Positions 8,399-18,637 are shown, counted from the first letter of the stretch. The stretch: 64,000 bases of DNA from an uncultured Moraxellaceae bacterium (GCA_913057715.1 CAJXOR010000002.1:1-64000); one strand, 5' to 3'. Made by a program: numbers and translations. The notes: generated by a model from the sequence alone, not told the origin.

Positions 8399-10423
8399 TT
8401 AGGGATAGATAGAACTTTTAGGATCCAACACCCGGTTGAAGTTACCACCTTCATCCATCTCCAGCTGCATGATGCGCATGTGTTCATAGCGGCGCTGAGT
8501 CATGCCATCGATTTCAGCAGAATCGTTAAGGATAGTAGGTTGCAGAAACACAATCAGGTTGGTTTTACTGCCATTGTTTTGGCGAGCGCGGAACAGCGAA
8601 CCAATGAGAGGTAAATCACCAATCAATGGAACCTTGTTGACGGTCTGGGTTGCCCGATCAGAGATCAAGCCGCCGAGCGCGATGGTTTGTTTGTTGTCGG
8701 CTAAGATCGTGGTTTTAATCGAGCGCTTGTTGGTCACAATATCGGCGGTTTGGATGTTGGCTGAGGTTGGCACTACGTCAGAGACTTCCTGCACCACTTC
8801 TAAGCGGATTTGCCCACCGTCACCAATGTGCGGAATCACGGTTAAGTTAATCCCGACATCTTGTCGCTCAATTGTCTGAAACGGGTTTTGGGTGGCTGCT
8901 GTAGTGGTTGAGCCGGTGATAAAGGGGACATTTTGCCCAACCAATATGCTGGCCTCTTCGTTATCGAGCGTGAGGATGGAAGGCATGGAGAGCAGATTGG
9001 CGTTACTGGTGGTCTGGATCGCCTGGATCACCGCGCCATAAAACTCATTGTCGCCGCGAGTCGTTCCTGCCGCAAACACGCCGCCGCTGATGGTTTGCGC
9101 TGCGTTTGCAATCGCCAAGTTTGAGCCACTAAGCGCCGCCGTAGCAAGGGAGGCCAAAGAGGCGCCGCCGGTACCAAAGTTAGTGATGCCGATACCGCTA
9201 TCGGGGCCGCCAACGGCCCATTGCACGCCCAACTGATCGACACTATCACCGGAAACTTCAACGATCGCCGCTTGAATCAAAACCTGAGCTCGGCGAACAT
9301 CGAGCGCTGCAATCGCCTCCTCCACGTCAATCATGATCTCGGGATTAGCGTTAACCACGATCGCGTTTTGGGTTTCATCAGCGATGATGCTGAACTCAGC
9401 AGCACCGCCGCCAACCGAGCGTGAGGAGCTTTGCGACTGAGCGGGAGCAGCGTTGCGGTTTAGGCCAGCCCGAAGAGATGAATTGGTGCTGGACTGGGCT
9501 TGATTAATCGTTGACTGCTCAAGGCCTGACTGGCCCAGTTGCAGCTGATTGGCTTCAGAAGATGAATCGAGCGATTCGTTGTTCAGTAAACCGCGCAGCA
9601 TGTTAGCGATGTGACGCGCATCGGCAAATTTGAGTTTAAAAACACGCAGGCCACTCAATCGGCGAGAGGGCTTTTCGTCCAGCTCAGCAACCAAATCGCG
9701 AATCTGAGCACGCGCCTCAGCTGAACCTCTGACGATCAAACGTGAGTTGTTAACATCGGCGATCAGTTTAAGTCGTGAACCACCGCTGGTGCTGGTACTG
9801 ACGCCAGTCAATGTCTCTAGTATCTGCAGCATGGTTTCAGGATCGGTAAAGATTAGGCTGATCACCTCGACCTTGTCTGTTCCATCCCCGTCCAGAGCGC
9901 GAATCAGCTCCTCGACCTGATTTAAGCTGCTGGCACGATCAGAAACCACCAAGGCGTTTAAGCTTGGAACCGCCGCAATCTGCGCGTAAGTGGGCAGAAG
10001 CGGTCTGACAGCAGGCAAAACGTCTGCTACGTTTGCGTTTCTGAGCGTAATCACTCGGGTCACCAGCGTTTGGCCGCTTGCCGTGCCCCTAAGATCAACC
10101 GGCGCACCGATACCAGCGTCTTTTTGCGGCACTAGTTTCACCGAGTTGCCGCTTGGCACGGCGCTGATTCCGTTTACGTCAAGCACGCTTAAAAAGAGTT
10201 CGTAAACCTCATCGCTGTTCAGAGGTCGTTCAGAGATGACATTTACCTTGCCGCGGATACTGGGATCGAGCACAAAGGATCGACCCGTGATGTTAGCCAC
10301 TTCGCTCACAAAGTTGGTGACGTCAGCATCTTGCAGGTTAATTTGCCAGGTCTGGGCCAGAGCTGCGGGACTCAGCAGGATCAGCGTCAGGCTTAAAAGC
10401 GCTCGTTGAAACACAAACTTCAC
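8399..10423 (-). CDS. gspD: Type II secretion system secretin GspD
   Basis: GspD forms the outer-membrane channel of the type II secretion system, through which folded periplasmic proteins leave the cell. The protein has a signal peptide (residues 1-23, ending ALA), then N0 (WQINLQDADVTNFVSEV) and the N1-N3 ring domains. A Ser/Asn/Gln-rich insert interrupts N3 (about residues 295-350), and the conserved secretin barrel (VPFITGS...VGINLTVIPHI) ends in FLQPTIL. I chose GTG 10423 because AAGGA lies eight bases upstream and a signal peptide starts there. The frame is open to 10501, but that adds a 26-residue polar leader. gspC is upstream, with a 164-base gap that contains a hairpin. Confidence 0.95.
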   Translation of the reverse strand: MKFVFQRALLSLTLILLSPAALAQTWQINLQDADVTNFVSEVANITGRSFVLDPSIRGKVNVISERPLNSDEVYELFLSVLDVNGISAVPSGNSVKLVPQKDAGIGAPVDLRGTASGQTLVTRVITLRNANVADVLPAVRPLLPTYAQIAAVPSLNALVVSDRASSLNQVEELIRALDGDGTDKVEVISLIFTDPETMLQILETLTGVSTSTSGGSRLKLIADVNNSRLIVRGSAEARAQIRDLVAELDEKPSRRLSGLRVFKLKFADARHIANMLRGLLNNESLDSSSEANQLQLGQSGLEQSTINQAQSSTNSSLRAGLNRNAAPAQSQSSSRSVGGGAAEFSIIADETQNAIVVNANPEIMIDVEEAIAALDVRRAQVLIQAAIVEVSGDSVDQLGVQWAVGGPDSGIGITNFGTGGASLASLATAALSGSNLAIANAAQTISGGVFAAGTTRGDNEFYGAVIQAIQTTSNANLLSMPSILTLDNEEASILVGQNVPFITGSTTTAATQNPFQTIERQDVGINLTVIPHIGDGGQIRLEVVQEVSDVVPTSANIQTADIVTNKRSIKTTILADNKQTIALGGLISDRATQTVNKVPLIGDLPLIGSLFRARQNNGSKTNLIVFLQPTILNDSAEIDGMTQRRYEHMRIMQLEMDEGGNFNRVLDPKSSIYP

Positions 10424-10565
10424 TAAACAAATCCTTTTAGGTGGTAGCTGAGCACGAGCAGGTCGCCTTTTGCACTCAGAACTGCCAGACAAATATAACA
10501 AAACTCAACCAAAACGGGTTAAACCGCGATCAACATAGTGTATCCAGCAGACCAACTGCCTTTAA

Positions 10566-10589
10566 AGCCTCATGGTAGGTGATGAGGCT
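10566..10589 (-). other. Hairpin between gspC and gspD
   Basis: AGCCTCAT (10566-10573) pairs with ATGAGGCT (10582-10589), giving an eight-base stem and eight-base loop that overlaps the gspC stop codon. On the minus strand it is followed by TTTAAAGG, so a partial terminator or an RNA processing site between gspC and gspD is possible. Confidence 0.5.
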
Positions 10590-11484
10590 AGAACCTTGGA
10601 TTCAGCGTGATCTGCTGAGCACCTCGCTGAATCTGAATTCTGGCTTGCCCCGCCATCTCAATTTGCTCGACTGCTGCCGGGTTGTTGGCAACCTGGGTAG
10701 CGGGCTGTTCATTGATGCTGAGCACTTGATCACCAGGCATCAGCCCCAGCGCACTTCGAAGCTGCGGCGATACCGCTGAAGTGATCTCAAGCGCACCGCC
10801 GTTTTGCGCCACACCGATCTCGCTCAAGTATTGATCTGGCGCTGCCTTAAAGCGCGCCAGTTGCTCTTGTACCTGACCCATGGTTGGATTGGCAGCTTTG
10901 GGTTCCCCGCGATCTCTTGAGGCTCGGTTAAAGCGGTTTTGTAGCTGAGAGTTAAACGAGGACGCAGCACTGGCTGGCGTGGGACTGGATAAGTTAGTGC
11001 TGGCTCTGGGTTGGTTCAGCTCCATGCGAGTTCGGGTCAGATCCAGCCAATTAGAAGCCCCTGTTTGACTGAGTACCTCAGCACGCTCCCACTCAACTTG
11101 CCCAACCAAAAACTCGGTTGAACCAATCATGCTGCCTTGGGCGACTCGCATGGTCTCACCGCCACTGCGAAAAACAGCAGAGGAGCTACCGGACTCAGAA
11201 GATAAAAACACGCCAATCAGCTGCAAATCAGCTGGCAGGCGCGCCGCTCGCTTGGTTGGCCCATTCATAAATGCCAGCAAGTCACTGTTGGTGCTGACTT
11301 GACGATTAACCAGCGGTTGAGGATCAAGATTGATGGGCCTTGGCGCAGCAATCACGCTCCAGAAAAGCCGAGACAAACTAATCGCCAGTAAAAAGATCAA
11401 CACCAACATGAGCATGCGACTCAAACGCACTTGCCACTCCGGCGGCAAATCAAACGCTGAGTATTTTTGTAGGAAAACTCTCAT
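10588..11484 (-). CDS. gspC: Type II secretion system inner-membrane protein GspC
   Basis: GspC connects the inner-membrane platform with the GspD secretin and helps choose substrates. There is a short cytoplasmic N-terminus, then one membrane helix (about residues 24-46). The periplasmic HR domain follows (about 85-150, LQLIGVFLSSESGSSSAVF) with a Ser/Asn-rich linker. The PDZ-like C-terminal domain (about 210-298) carries GLMPGDQVLSINEQPAT. The ATG overlaps the stop of the gspN frame by one base (TGATG), which indicates translational coupling. Its length of 298 residues is normal for the family. Confidence 0.93.
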   Translation of the reverse strand: MRVFLQKYSAFDLPPEWQVRLSRMLMLVLIFLLAISLSRLFWSVIAAPRPINLDPQPLVNRQVSTNSDLLAFMNGPTKRAARLPADLQLIGVFLSSESGSSSAVFRSGGETMRVAQGSMIGSTEFLVGQVEWERAEVLSQTGASNWLDLTRTRMELNQPRASTNLSSPTPASAASSFNSQLQNRFNRASRDRGEPKAANPTMGQVQEQLARFKAAPDQYLSEIGVAQNGGALEITSAVSPQLRSALGLMPGDQVLSINEQPATQVANNPAAVEQIEMAGQARIQIQRGAQQITLNPRF

Positions 11485-11950
11485 CAGGAGGAACCTAGCG
11501 CAAAAATGGGCAAGGCCGTACTGATGAGTGTTTCATCCATGCTACCAGGACCCGAAAGCGTGGGATTTGAAGCCAGCATGCGCCGTTTCATGGCGGCTTG
11601 CAGCATCCCATCATCAGCAAGCGTGACTTTGGCCAGCTCGTTTGAGTTGGGATCGAGCACCAACAGCTCAAGCTGAGGTGCCTCGCCGTCAGTCAAGCTC
11701 AGCGGCGCGTATATCGCAGGCACGCTGACGGTTTGTCCTTGGTCGGCAAACAAAACAGGGCCACCAGCCCAGTTGAGTTCACCTGCGCCTTGCTTCCAGC
11801 CGCCCCGATAGCTGAGGGAGGCAAATACCCAAGCAACCACTTAGCAGGCGTCATCAGCAGGCCAATCACTAAGGTCAACACCACAAGCAGTATCCACCAC
11901 CAGCGGCTTGGCGATTGTTGCAGTTGGGAGGAGGCAGCTGGCATAACCAC
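11484..11950 (-). pseudogene. gspN: Type II secretion protein GspN, apparent single-base frameshift
   Basis: Two overlapping frames together look like one GspN-like protein. The first frame, from GTG 11950 or ATG 11944, gives a cytoplasmic tail, one membrane helix and MTPAKWLLGYLPPS. The second frame gives RGGWKQGAGELNWAGG and runs to the stop at 11484 that overlaps gspC. In intact GspN proteins such segments follow each other directly. One extra base near the C-run at 11803-11806 (GGGG on the coding strand) would join them. This could be a sequencing or assembly error, since it lies in a homopolymer, or a genuine inactivation. GspN is an accessory protein missing from many working type II systems. 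Order gspN-gspC-gspD is as in Acinetobacter relatives. Confidence 0.7.
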
Positions 11951-12171
11951 TCAAAAATCCATTTGGTCTGATTATGCCACCTAAGTGCGTGAGGTAACAG
12001 CCAGAACACTCAGCCAAATGCCCACTCTTGCCAGCATCGCCCTGACTTTTAACCCTTTTGCCAGACAACCAACTCAATTAACGCGCACAAAGCACCAGCC
12101 TATCGTGGCAACCACACATTTTGAGTTTGCACGCGAGGGCGTAGATGCCTGCTAGCGCAGACATTTGGCAT

Positions 12172-12198
12172 AAAAAACCCAGCCTGGGAGGCTGGGTT
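12172..12198 (-). terminator. Intrinsic terminator of aldo/keto reductase gene
   Basis: AACCCAGCCT (12176-12185) pairs with AGGCTGGGTT (12189-12198) around a three-base loop. On the minus strand the stem is followed by a run of T. Confidence 0.9.
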
Positions 12199-12221
12199 CA
12201 CCCATCGGAGTTGACGCAGCG

Positions 12222-13070
12222 TTAGGCGGCTGAGTCGTCCCACTCGGGTGCAAAGTCAGGGTCAATCTTACGACCCGATGAGCTTCTAAGCGCGCTGATC
12301 TGATCGATCTGCTCGTCAGTGAGTTTTAGATCACGCGACTTTAGGTTATCGGCGATGTGATCTTTGGAGGTCGCTTTGGGGATACAAATATGCCCGCGTG
12401 CCATGATCCAAGCTAGAGTCACCTGAGAAACCGAAGAACCTGTTTCGTCAGCAATTTTTTTCAGCACATCGCTGTCAAAAGCATCGCCGCGAGCCAGCGG
12501 AGAGTAAGCAGTGAGCGCCATCTTGTGCTCTCGCATGAAACTCTCAAGCTTGCTCTGATCGATAAAGGGGTGGTACTCCACTTGGTTGCACACGATCTCT
12601 GGCTCATAGGCCAAGGCGCGCTTGAGATACTCAATAGTAAAGTTCGACACACCGATATGCTTGGTCAACCCCATCTGGCGTACCTTTTGCGCCGCATCGA
12701 GTGTTCTTTCAAGCGCGACATCAGGGTCTGGCCAGTGAAGAAGCAAAAGATCCGGCGTGGTGCCCAAGCGATCCTGGCTGATCTTGGCTTGCTCGATGAA
12801 CTTCTCAGGCTCAAAGTGGCCGTCTTCTGGAAAGATCTTGGCGGTTAAGAAAAACTTGTCGCGATCAACTCCCGACTCTTTGATCCCCTCAGCAACTTTT
12901 TCCTCATTGTGATAAGCCTGAGCAGTATCGATGTGCTCATAACCCATGTTCAGCGCCGTGGCTACGCCCTCTACGCCATCACTACCCTTAAGCTCCCAAG
13001 TGCCAAAACCTAAGGCTGGTATACCTGCCGATCCAACCAACGGTGTAGTAAAGTTTTTAGTGTGATCCAT
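12222..13070 (-). CDS. Aldo/keto reductase (2,5-diketo-D-gluconate reductase type)
   Basis: This is an NADPH-dependent carbonyl reductase of the AKR superfamily and forms a (beta/alpha)8 barrel. The catalytic tetrad is visible: Asp and Tyr in DTAQAYHNE (near residues 48-53), Lys in TAKIF (near 77) and His in LLLHWP (near 111). The signatures GVSNF and IPKATSKDHI (cofactor loop) are present. Bacterial members reduce small aldehydes, methylglyoxal or 2,5-diketogluconate, but the substrate cannot be set from sequence. The ATG at 13070 has AAGGAG seven bases upstream. A strong terminator follows the stop, and terminators of gpmA lie upstream, so it is probably a single-gene unit. Confidence 0.93.
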   Translation of the reverse strand: MDHTKNFTTPLVGSAGIPALGFGTWELKGSDGVEGVATALNMGYEHIDTAQAYHNEEKVAEGIKESGVDRDKFFLTAKIFPEDGHFEPEKFIEQAKISQDRLGTTPDLLLLHWPDPDVALERTLDAAQKVRQMGLTKHIGVSNFTIEYLKRALAYEPEIVCNQVEYHPFIDQSKLESFMREHKMALTAYSPLARGDAFDSDVLKKIADETGSSVSQVTLAWIMARGHICIPKATSKDHIADNLKSRDLKLTDEQIDQISALRSSSGRKIDPDFAPEWDDSAA

Positions 13071-13237
13071 GCATGAACTCCTTGTTTTGCTTGCCGCAAA
13101 GTACGCTGCGGCGATCGTGGTTAAACCTTAACAAGTCAGTAAAACTCACGCTGTGACAAATCTAAGCGGATCTGATGGCTGGCCGTCACTTAAGGTAAAG
13201 CTGTGTTGCGCGTACGAATCACTTTACGATTGACATG

Positions 13238-13260
13238 AAAAAAGGCACCTAAAGTGCCTT
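13238..13260 (-). terminator. Intrinsic terminator downstream of gpmA
   Basis: AAGGCAC (13242-13248) pairs with GTGCCTT (13254-13260). On the minus strand this is followed by six T. It is the second hairpin after gpmA. Confidence 0.8.
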
Positions 13261-13293
13261 ATTTATCGCTTATCGATCCAAAGCCTGTTACTG

Positions 13294-13321
13294 CAAAATG
13301 CCAACCATTGCTGGCATTTTG
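13294..13321 (-). terminator. Hairpin directly after gpmA stop
   Basis: CAAAATGCCA (13294-13303) pairs with TGGCATTTTG (13312-13321). The stem resembles the one after pilU at 62481-62508. The T-run is inside the stem, so this may be a weaker first terminator ahead of the one at 13238-13260. Confidence 0.65.
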
Positions 13322-13328
13322 CCAGTGC

Positions 13329-14069
13329 TTAGCCTTTGGCCTGATTGGCCACTGCTTCAGCCGCCGCCTTGATCGCGTCCTGATCACCCAAGTAGTAGTG
13401 CTTGATGGGTTTGCAGTTTTCATCCAGCTCGTAAACCAACGGCGTACCGGTTGGGACATTGACCTTGAGGATCTCATCAATCCCCATGCCCTCTAACTGC
13501 ATGATAATCGCACGCAGCGAGTTACCGTGGGCAGCCACCACGACCTGCTTACCTGCTTTCACATCGGCCAAGATCTCAGCCAGGACTGGCTCAGTGCGCT
13601 CAACCGTGTCTTTTAAGCTCTCACCGCCGGTCATCTGTTCATCGGTGAGCTCAGCATAGCGACGATCACCGCCGGGGTGATACTCATGTCCCGGCTCTAC
13701 TTGAGGCGGACGCGTATCAAAAGAGCGGCGCCACATGAGCACCTGATCGGCGCCGTACTTCTCGGCGGTTTCTGCTTTGTTGAGTCCGGCGAGCGCACCA
13801 TAGCTTTTCTCGTTCAAGCGCCAAGACTTTTTGACTGGCACAAAGCTTTGGTCCATGCCTTTAAGCGCGATATTTAGCGTATGTATCGCCCGCTTGAGTA
13901 CCGAGGTGTAGGCGACATCAAACTCATATCCCGCTTCTTTTAACAGCTCACCTGCTTCAGCAGCCTCAGCTTCACCCTTTGGCGTCAAATCAACATCCAC
14001 CCAACCGGTGAACCAGTTTTTCTCGTTCCACTGACTTTGTCCGTGGCGAACCAACACAAGTTTATACAT
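13329..14069 (-). CDS. gpmA: 2,3-bisphosphoglycerate-dependent phosphoglycerate mutase
   Basis: GpmA interconverts 3- and 2-phosphoglycerate in glycolysis and gluconeogenesis using a phosphohistidine intermediate. The phospho-acceptor His is in [12 protein letters not shown] (near residue 9), followed by [13 protein letters not shown]. The second catalytic His is in [11 protein letters not shown] (near 180). The 246-residue length matches E. coli GpmA (250). I chose ATG 14069 because the protein then begins [10 protein letters not shown] as in the family. The open frame to 14156 adds 29 residues with no family resemblance. Two hairpins follow the stop. Confidence 0.97.
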   Translation of the reverse strand: MYKLVLVRHGQSQWNEKNWFTGWVDVDLTPKGEAEAAEAGELLKEAGYEFDVAYTSVLKRAIHTLNIALKGMDQSFVPVKKSWRLNEKSYGALAGLNKAETAEKYGADQVLMWRRSFDTRPPQVEPGHEYHPGGDRRYAELTDEQMTGGESLKDTVERTEPVLAEILADVKAGKQVVVAAHGNSLRAIIMQLEGMGIDEILKVNVPTGTPLVYELDENCKPIKHYYLGDQDAIKAAAEAVANQAKG

Positions 14070-14464
14070 AAGGGAGTTTTCCACTAAATTTGCGCGTATT
14101 TTACCAAGCTTCGCTAATGCTCGCTTGCGGTAAGTTAATTTAGTGGGCCAGAACAACCGCGATCCAGATCAACTGGGATTGCCAGGGCTTTGTGTCGCTT
14201 AGACTTTAGAGTAATTCGCTGCGAACAAATGATATGACCTGAGTTTGGTCGATCAGCACTGCAGGGTTTCACCGCTCCCCGCCGCGTTTTAACAAATCGC
14301 AAGAAACCACCAGCGCAAGCGTTGTGTGCGGCCCATGACACGCAGTTTTGAGGGCACCGCCCTTGCCTGCAGATAAACCACAGCAAAGCCCTAAGTATCA
14401 GATACTCAGAGAAGAGCGGTGAGTTTTATGCTTGAGGTAACCCCTCAAGCGCTGGCATTTGAAT
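14070..14464. other. 395-base gap between gpmA and pdxH, no gene seen
   Basis: This gap must hold the gpmA promoter. An inverted repeat CTTGAGG/CCTCAAG (14430-14448) just after pdxH may act as a weak terminator. I see no credible coding sequence, tRNA or known RNA motif. Confidence 0.5.
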
Positions 14465-15136
14465 TCATGGCAACAGGCGCTCCAGCACGTACCCTTGTTC
14501 ACTTAAGGTATAGACCAGTCGGTCGTGCATGCGGCTATCACGGCCTTGCCAAAACTCGATCTGCTCAAGCTCAATCTGGTAACCGCCCCACCACTCAGGG
14601 CACTCAGGATCAATATGAGCATACTGATCTTCAAGCTCTGCGTAGCGCGCCTCCATCAGATCACGGGAGGCAACCGATCCGCTTTGCGGAGTGCTCACCA
14701 GCGCCGCGAGCTGACTTTTTTTGGGTCGCTTGGCAAAGTACGCTGCACTGTCCGCGTGATCTATCTGGCTCACCGCACCATAGACCCTCACCTGTCGCTC
14801 CTGCTCTGCCCAAAAAAACAACACCTCAGCCTGTGGATTGGCGGCCAGATCGGCGCCTTTATGACTTAGGTAGTTGGTATAAAAAGTGATCCCATCAGCC
14901 CCGTAACCGCGCATCAACACCGTGCGGGCACTTGGGCGACCCGTCAGCGAGCTGGTGGCAAGCGTCATGGCGTATGGCTCAATCACCTGTTGATCCAGCG
15001 CTTCATGAAACCAGCGATCAAACAGCACCAGCGGGTCCGCCGGCGCCTCAGCCTCACTCAGCGCACCCTGCGTATAGTCAAGGCGCTGATCACTTAGGTC
15101 TTTTTGAGTTTTGAGAGGCTTATCGTCTTGATTCAT
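14465..15136 (-). CDS. pdxH: Pyridoxamine 5'-phosphate oxidase
   Basis: PdxH oxidises pyridoxine or pyridoxamine 5'-phosphate to pyridoxal 5'-phosphate with FMN and O2, the last step of both vitamin B6 synthesis and salvage. FMN- and substrate-binding blocks are visible: RPSARTVLMRGYGADGITFYTNY (split around residues 63-85), SHKGADLAANPQAEVLFFW, QVRVYG, and the C-terminal EFWQGRDSRMHDRL and the closing RLLP. Its 223 residues match the usual 210-230. ATG 15136 has AAGGAAG five bases upstream. The frame is open to 15193, but that part has no ribosome binding site. Confidence 0.96.
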   Translation of the reverse strand: MNQDDKPLKTQKDLSDQRLDYTQGALSEAEAPADPLVLFDRWFHEALDQQVIEPYAMTLATSSLTGRPSARTVLMRGYGADGITFYTNYLSHKGADLAANPQAEVLFFWAEQERQVRVYGAVSQIDHADSAAYFAKRPKKSQLAALVSTPQSGSVASRDLMEARYAELEDQYAHIDPECPEWWGGYQIELEQIEFWQGRDSRMHDRLVYTLSEQGYVLERLLP

Positions 15137-15282
15137 GAAACTTCCTTTAAAAAGTAGATTAGCGCTTGTTTGCCTTATATCAATCATGGCCATCTCATCG
15201 GCTGGATCGAGATCTGTGCACTGAACTAAAACTTAGTTACGGCACTGAGCGTTCAATCTGAATCTGAGCTCTGGCTATATGC

Positions 15283-16605
15283 TCAAGATGAAGCACTCCG
15301 CTCTATCACCTCGGCCAGCGATTTAGCCAGCTCTTGCCCGCGCTTGGCATCGACGCACTCAACCATCACGCGCACCACTGGCTCAGTTCCTGAAGGTCGC
15401 ACCAGTAAGCGGCCTTGGCCAACAAGTTTCGATTCGATCTGCGCGATCTGCTGGCTAACGGCGGCATATTGCAGCGTGTTTTTGTCAGCGCGCACGTTAA
15501 TCAGAGTTTGCGGCATGAGCTGAAGCCCACTGCACAGCTCGCTTAGCGGCTTGCCGGTTTGCACCATGAGCGCCAAAACCTGAAGGCCCGCGATCATCGC
15601 ATCTCCAGTGGTTGACTTATCTAGGGTGAGTATGTGGCCCGAGGGCTCGCCGCCCAGCATCCAGCCGCGGCTGGTCAGCTCGCTCATCACATAGCGGTCG
15701 CCAACTTTGGCACGCACCAGCTTAATACCGGATTGCTCTAGCGCAAGCTCAAGCGCTGCGTTACTCATGAGCGTGCCCACCACACCCGTGGCTTTTGTCT
15801 CACCTTGAGTCGCCAAGATATACAGCATGTGATCGCCGTCGATCAGCGCGCCGGTCTCATCGACCAGTTGGATTCGATCACCATCACCATCAAGCGCCAT
15901 GCCCAGATCAGCCTTGTTTGCTAGTACGGCTGCCTGCAGGCTCTCAGGGTGGGTTGAGCCACAATTTTCGTTGATGTTGCGCCCGTTTGGTGTGTTATGG
16001 ATCGCGATCACTGTCGCACCCAACTCCTTGAGTGTCCTAGGTGCTACGCTGTAACCTGCGCCGTTTGCGCAATCGATCACAATCTTGAGCCCCTTGAGTG
16101 AGGAGCGGTAGGGAAATGTCGACTTGCAAAACTCAACATAGCGTCCCTTGGCATCGTCCACTCGGAAGCTTTTACCCGCCTGCTCAGGCTCATGGATCTC
16201 AAAAGGATCATCAATCGCCTGCTCAATCGCTGCCTGCACCTCATCGCTGAGTTTTGCGCCTTGGCTAGAAAAAAACTTGATCCCATTATCGGAAAAGGGG
16301 TTGTGCGATGCTGATATCACCACCCCTGCGTCCGCATGGAAACTGCGTGTTAAGTGCGCGATGGCTGGTGTGGGAATCGGACCCAGCATATAGACATCAA
16401 CCCCTGCCGCGTTAAAACCGGACTGCAAAGCGGACTCAAGCACATAGCCAGAAAGTCTGGTGTCTTTACCGATCAGCACGCTACTTTTGGTGCCACTGGA
16501 GCTGAGCACGCGGCCAGCTGCAAATCCAAGCTTCATCACCGCATCTGGAGTGATGGGGTAATCACCAAAGCGTCCGCGTATTCCGTCGGTTCCAAACTTA
16601 GCCAT
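15283..16605 (-). CDS. glmM: Phosphoglucosamine mutase
   Basis: GlmM converts glucosamine-6-phosphate to glucosamine-1-phosphate on the way to UDP-GlcNAc for peptidoglycan and lipopolysaccharide. The protein starts [11 protein letters not shown], the exact family N-terminus. The phosphoserine loop [15 protein letters not shown] is near residues 95-109, the metal loop DGDGDR near 240, the sugar-binding GGEPSGH near 325 and the phosphate loop [12 protein letters not shown] near 405. It is 440 residues long (E. coli 445). ATG 16605 was chosen over the open frame to 16659 by this match and a GGGA six bases upstream. Confidence 0.97.
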   Translation of the reverse strand: MAKFGTDGIRGRFGDYPITPDAVMKLGFAAGRVLSSSGTKSSVLIGKDTRLSGYVLESALQSGFNAAGVDVYMLGPIPTPAIAHLTRSFHADAGVVISASHNPFSDNGIKFFSSQGAKLSDEVQAAIEQAIDDPFEIHEPEQAGKSFRVDDAKGRYVEFCKSTFPYRSSLKGLKIVIDCANGAGYSVAPRTLKELGATVIAIHNTPNGRNINENCGSTHPESLQAAVLANKADLGMALDGDGDRIQLVDETGALIDGDHMLYILATQGETKATGVVGTLMSNAALELALEQSGIKLVRAKVGDRYVMSELTSRGWMLGGEPSGHILTLDKSTTGDAMIAGLQVLALMVQTGKPLSELCSGLQLMPQTLINVRADKNTLQYAAVSQQIAQIESKLVGQGRLLVRPSGTEPVVRVMVECVDAKRGQELAKSLAEVIERSASS

Positions 16606-17118
16606 GCGTATCCCAATAGGTATCTTTAGGGCATTGTAAGACAAACCATCAACAAACACTCGATTGCAGCTAACGCTGTGCCCGAGGTATGGCCCACACG
16701 TTCAATATAAAATTTTCGAAACCGCTTAAGCTCAGCCAATAAGAGGGCGGCCAAACCTTGAAAAAAGGTAAATGGTTTACGCCTGACGTTGGTGCGCCTA
16801 GATAAGTTTCAATAATTTACGGCGTGAGACAGAGTACTGATCCGCCCCTATAAACCACTATGGGGCACTTTTATCCACCAATCTCATGCACAGTTTCACC
16901 CCGAGCAAGCCTATCAACACTGAAGTAATTACTCAGCGATGAGTTTGGGCATAGTCATTAGCGAGATCACTCAAAAATAAGCTGACTAGATCTAGCGAAT
17001 TTTGTATGTAAACCACTGATGCAAGTTCGAGTTTTTGGCAAAAAAGTCACACTGTGATCTTGGCTGCCACTAACTGTTAACCAACCAAAGTCCCAAGCTG
17101 ACAAATGTCAGCCAAACA
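16606..17118. other. 513-base gap between glmM and guaB, no gene seen
   Basis: This should contain the glmM promoter. A long imperfect inverted repeat with arms GCCCCTAT and TATGGGGC (16846-16869) is visible, followed by ACTTTTAT. That could be a terminator or part of a small RNA. No open frame, tRNA or recognisable riboswitch was seen. Confidence 0.4.
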
Positions 17119-17137
17119 AAAACCCCTAATAAGGGGC
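17119..17137 (-). terminator. Intrinsic terminator of guaB
   Basis: CCCCT (17123-17127) pairs with AGGGG (17132-17136). The minus strand continues TTTTTGTTTGG. Confidence 0.75.
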
Positions 17138-17161
17138 CATTTGAACTACTGCCAGTATTGC

Positions 17162-18637
17162 TCAATCCTGACGGTAGTTAGGCGCCTCTTTGGTGATCGT
17201 CACGTCATGCACGTGAGACTCTTTGATGCCAGCAGATGAGATCTTGACGAACTCAGTTTTGGTGCGCATATCCTCAATCGTGGCTGATCCGGTATAGCCC
17301 ATCGAGCTTCTAAGGCCGCCAATCAACTGTTGCACGATTCCCGCCATCGGTCCTTTATAAGGGACGCGGCCCTCGATTCCTTCGGGCACCAGTTTTTCCA
17401 CGCCGTCTTTAGCTGACTGAAAGTAACGATCAGAGGATCCGTTGGAGCCACTCATGGCGCCAAGAGATCCCATGCCGCGGTAAGCTTTGTAGTAGCGGCC
17501 GCCATAAAGCTCGACTTCACCCGGTGCTTCTTCGGTTCCAGCCAAGAGTGATCCGATCATGATACAACTGGCACCCGCCGCGATCGCTTTAGCCATGTCA
17601 CCTGAATAGCGGATTCCGCCATCAGCGATGATGGGAATCTGACCATTGATCGCACTGGCTGCGCTATCGATGGCGGTTAATTGAGGCACGCCGATCCCCG
17701 CGATGATCCGCGTGGTGCAGATAGACCCTGGACCAATCCCAACTTTGACAGCATCAGCGCCAGCATCCATAAGCGCGCGAGCCGCATCTCCGGTGGCGAT
17801 GTTGCCGCCAATCACATCTAGGTTGGGATAGCGTTTCTTGATTTGCGCAACTCGGTCGATCACAAACTTAGAGTGGCCATGTGCTGTATCCACCACGATC
17901 ACGTCCACACCCGCTTCAATCAACGCCTCGACGCGTGCCTCCGTATCCGCACCTGTGCCAACCGCAGCACCCACCCTAAGACGACCGTGGTCATCTTTAC
18001 AGGCGTTTGGGTGATCCTCACTTTTTTTGAAGTCATTGACCGTGATCAAGCCCTCTAATTCAAATCGATCGTTGACCACCAACACCTTTTCAATTCGGTG
18101 TTGTTGTAGCAACGCTTTGATGCGCTCACTAGACTCACCAGGCTTAACGGTAACCAGTCGTTCTTTTGGCGTCATGACATTTGACACCGGTTGTTCAAAG
18201 TTGGTTTCAAAGCGCACATCGCGAGAAGTCACTATCCCAACTAGGTCTTTAGATCCACGCGCCGCAACAACCGGCACACCAGATATGCGGTGGCGGGCGG
18301 TCAGATCGGCAAGCTCAGCCACAGTGGTGTCAGGGGTTACCGTGATCGGATCATAGACAATCCCAGTTTCAAACTTTTTAACCGCGCGAACTTCAGCAGC
18401 CTGCGCCTCAATCGGCATGTTTTTGTGTAAAACACCAAGCCCGCCTTCAGTGGCGATTGATATGGCCATCTTGGATTCGGTGACGGTATCCATAGCGCTT
18501 GAGATAATCGGTATGTTCAAACTGATGTTGCGGGTCAAGCGAGTGCTGAGAGAGACGTCCTTCGGAAGCGATTCGGAGTAAGCCGGCAGCAGTAGGACAT
18601 CGTCAAAAGTGATCGCGTTATCTATGATGCGCAGCAT
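17162..18637 (-). CDS. guaB: Inosine-5'-monophosphate dehydrogenase
   Basis: GuaB oxidises IMP to XMP with NAD+, the committed step of GMP synthesis. The TIM barrel is interrupted by two CBS domains (about residues 95-205, with [14 protein letters not shown] and [16 protein letters not shown]). The catalytic loop [20 protein letters not shown] holds the active-site Cys near residue 304. The phosphate-binding [11 protein letters not shown] and the flap [13 protein letters not shown] lie further on. ATG 18637 gives [21 protein letters not shown], the normal family start, and GGAG lies nine bases upstream. guaA, often next door, is not within the window. Confidence 0.97.
   Translation of the reverse strand: MLRIIDNAITFDDVLLLPAYSESLPKDVSLSTRLTRNISLNIPIISSAMDTVTESKMAISIATEGGLGVLHKNMPIEAQAAEVRAVKKFETGIVYDPITVTPDTTVAELADLTARHRISGVPVVAARGSKDLVGIVTSRDVRFETNFEQPVSNVMTPKERLVTVKPGESSERIKALLQQHRIEKVLVVNDRFELEGLITVNDFKKSEDHPNACKDDHGRLRVGAAVGTGADTEARVEALIEAGVDVIVVDTAHGHSKFVIDRVAQIKKRYPNLDVIGGNIATGDAARALMDAGADAVKVGIGPGSICTTRIIAGIGVPQLTAIDSAASAINGQIPIIADGGIRYSGDMAKAIAAGASCIMIGSLLAGTEEAPGEVELYGGRYYKAYRGMGSLGAMSGSNGSSDRYFQSAKDGVEKLVPEGIEGRVPYKGPMAGIVQQLIGGLRSSMGYTGSATIEDMRTKTEFVKISSAGIKESHVHDVTITKEAPNYRQD

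Noticed and set aside
14419..14889. 156-residue open frame on the plus strand
   Set aside because: Antisense to the clearly assigned pdxH.
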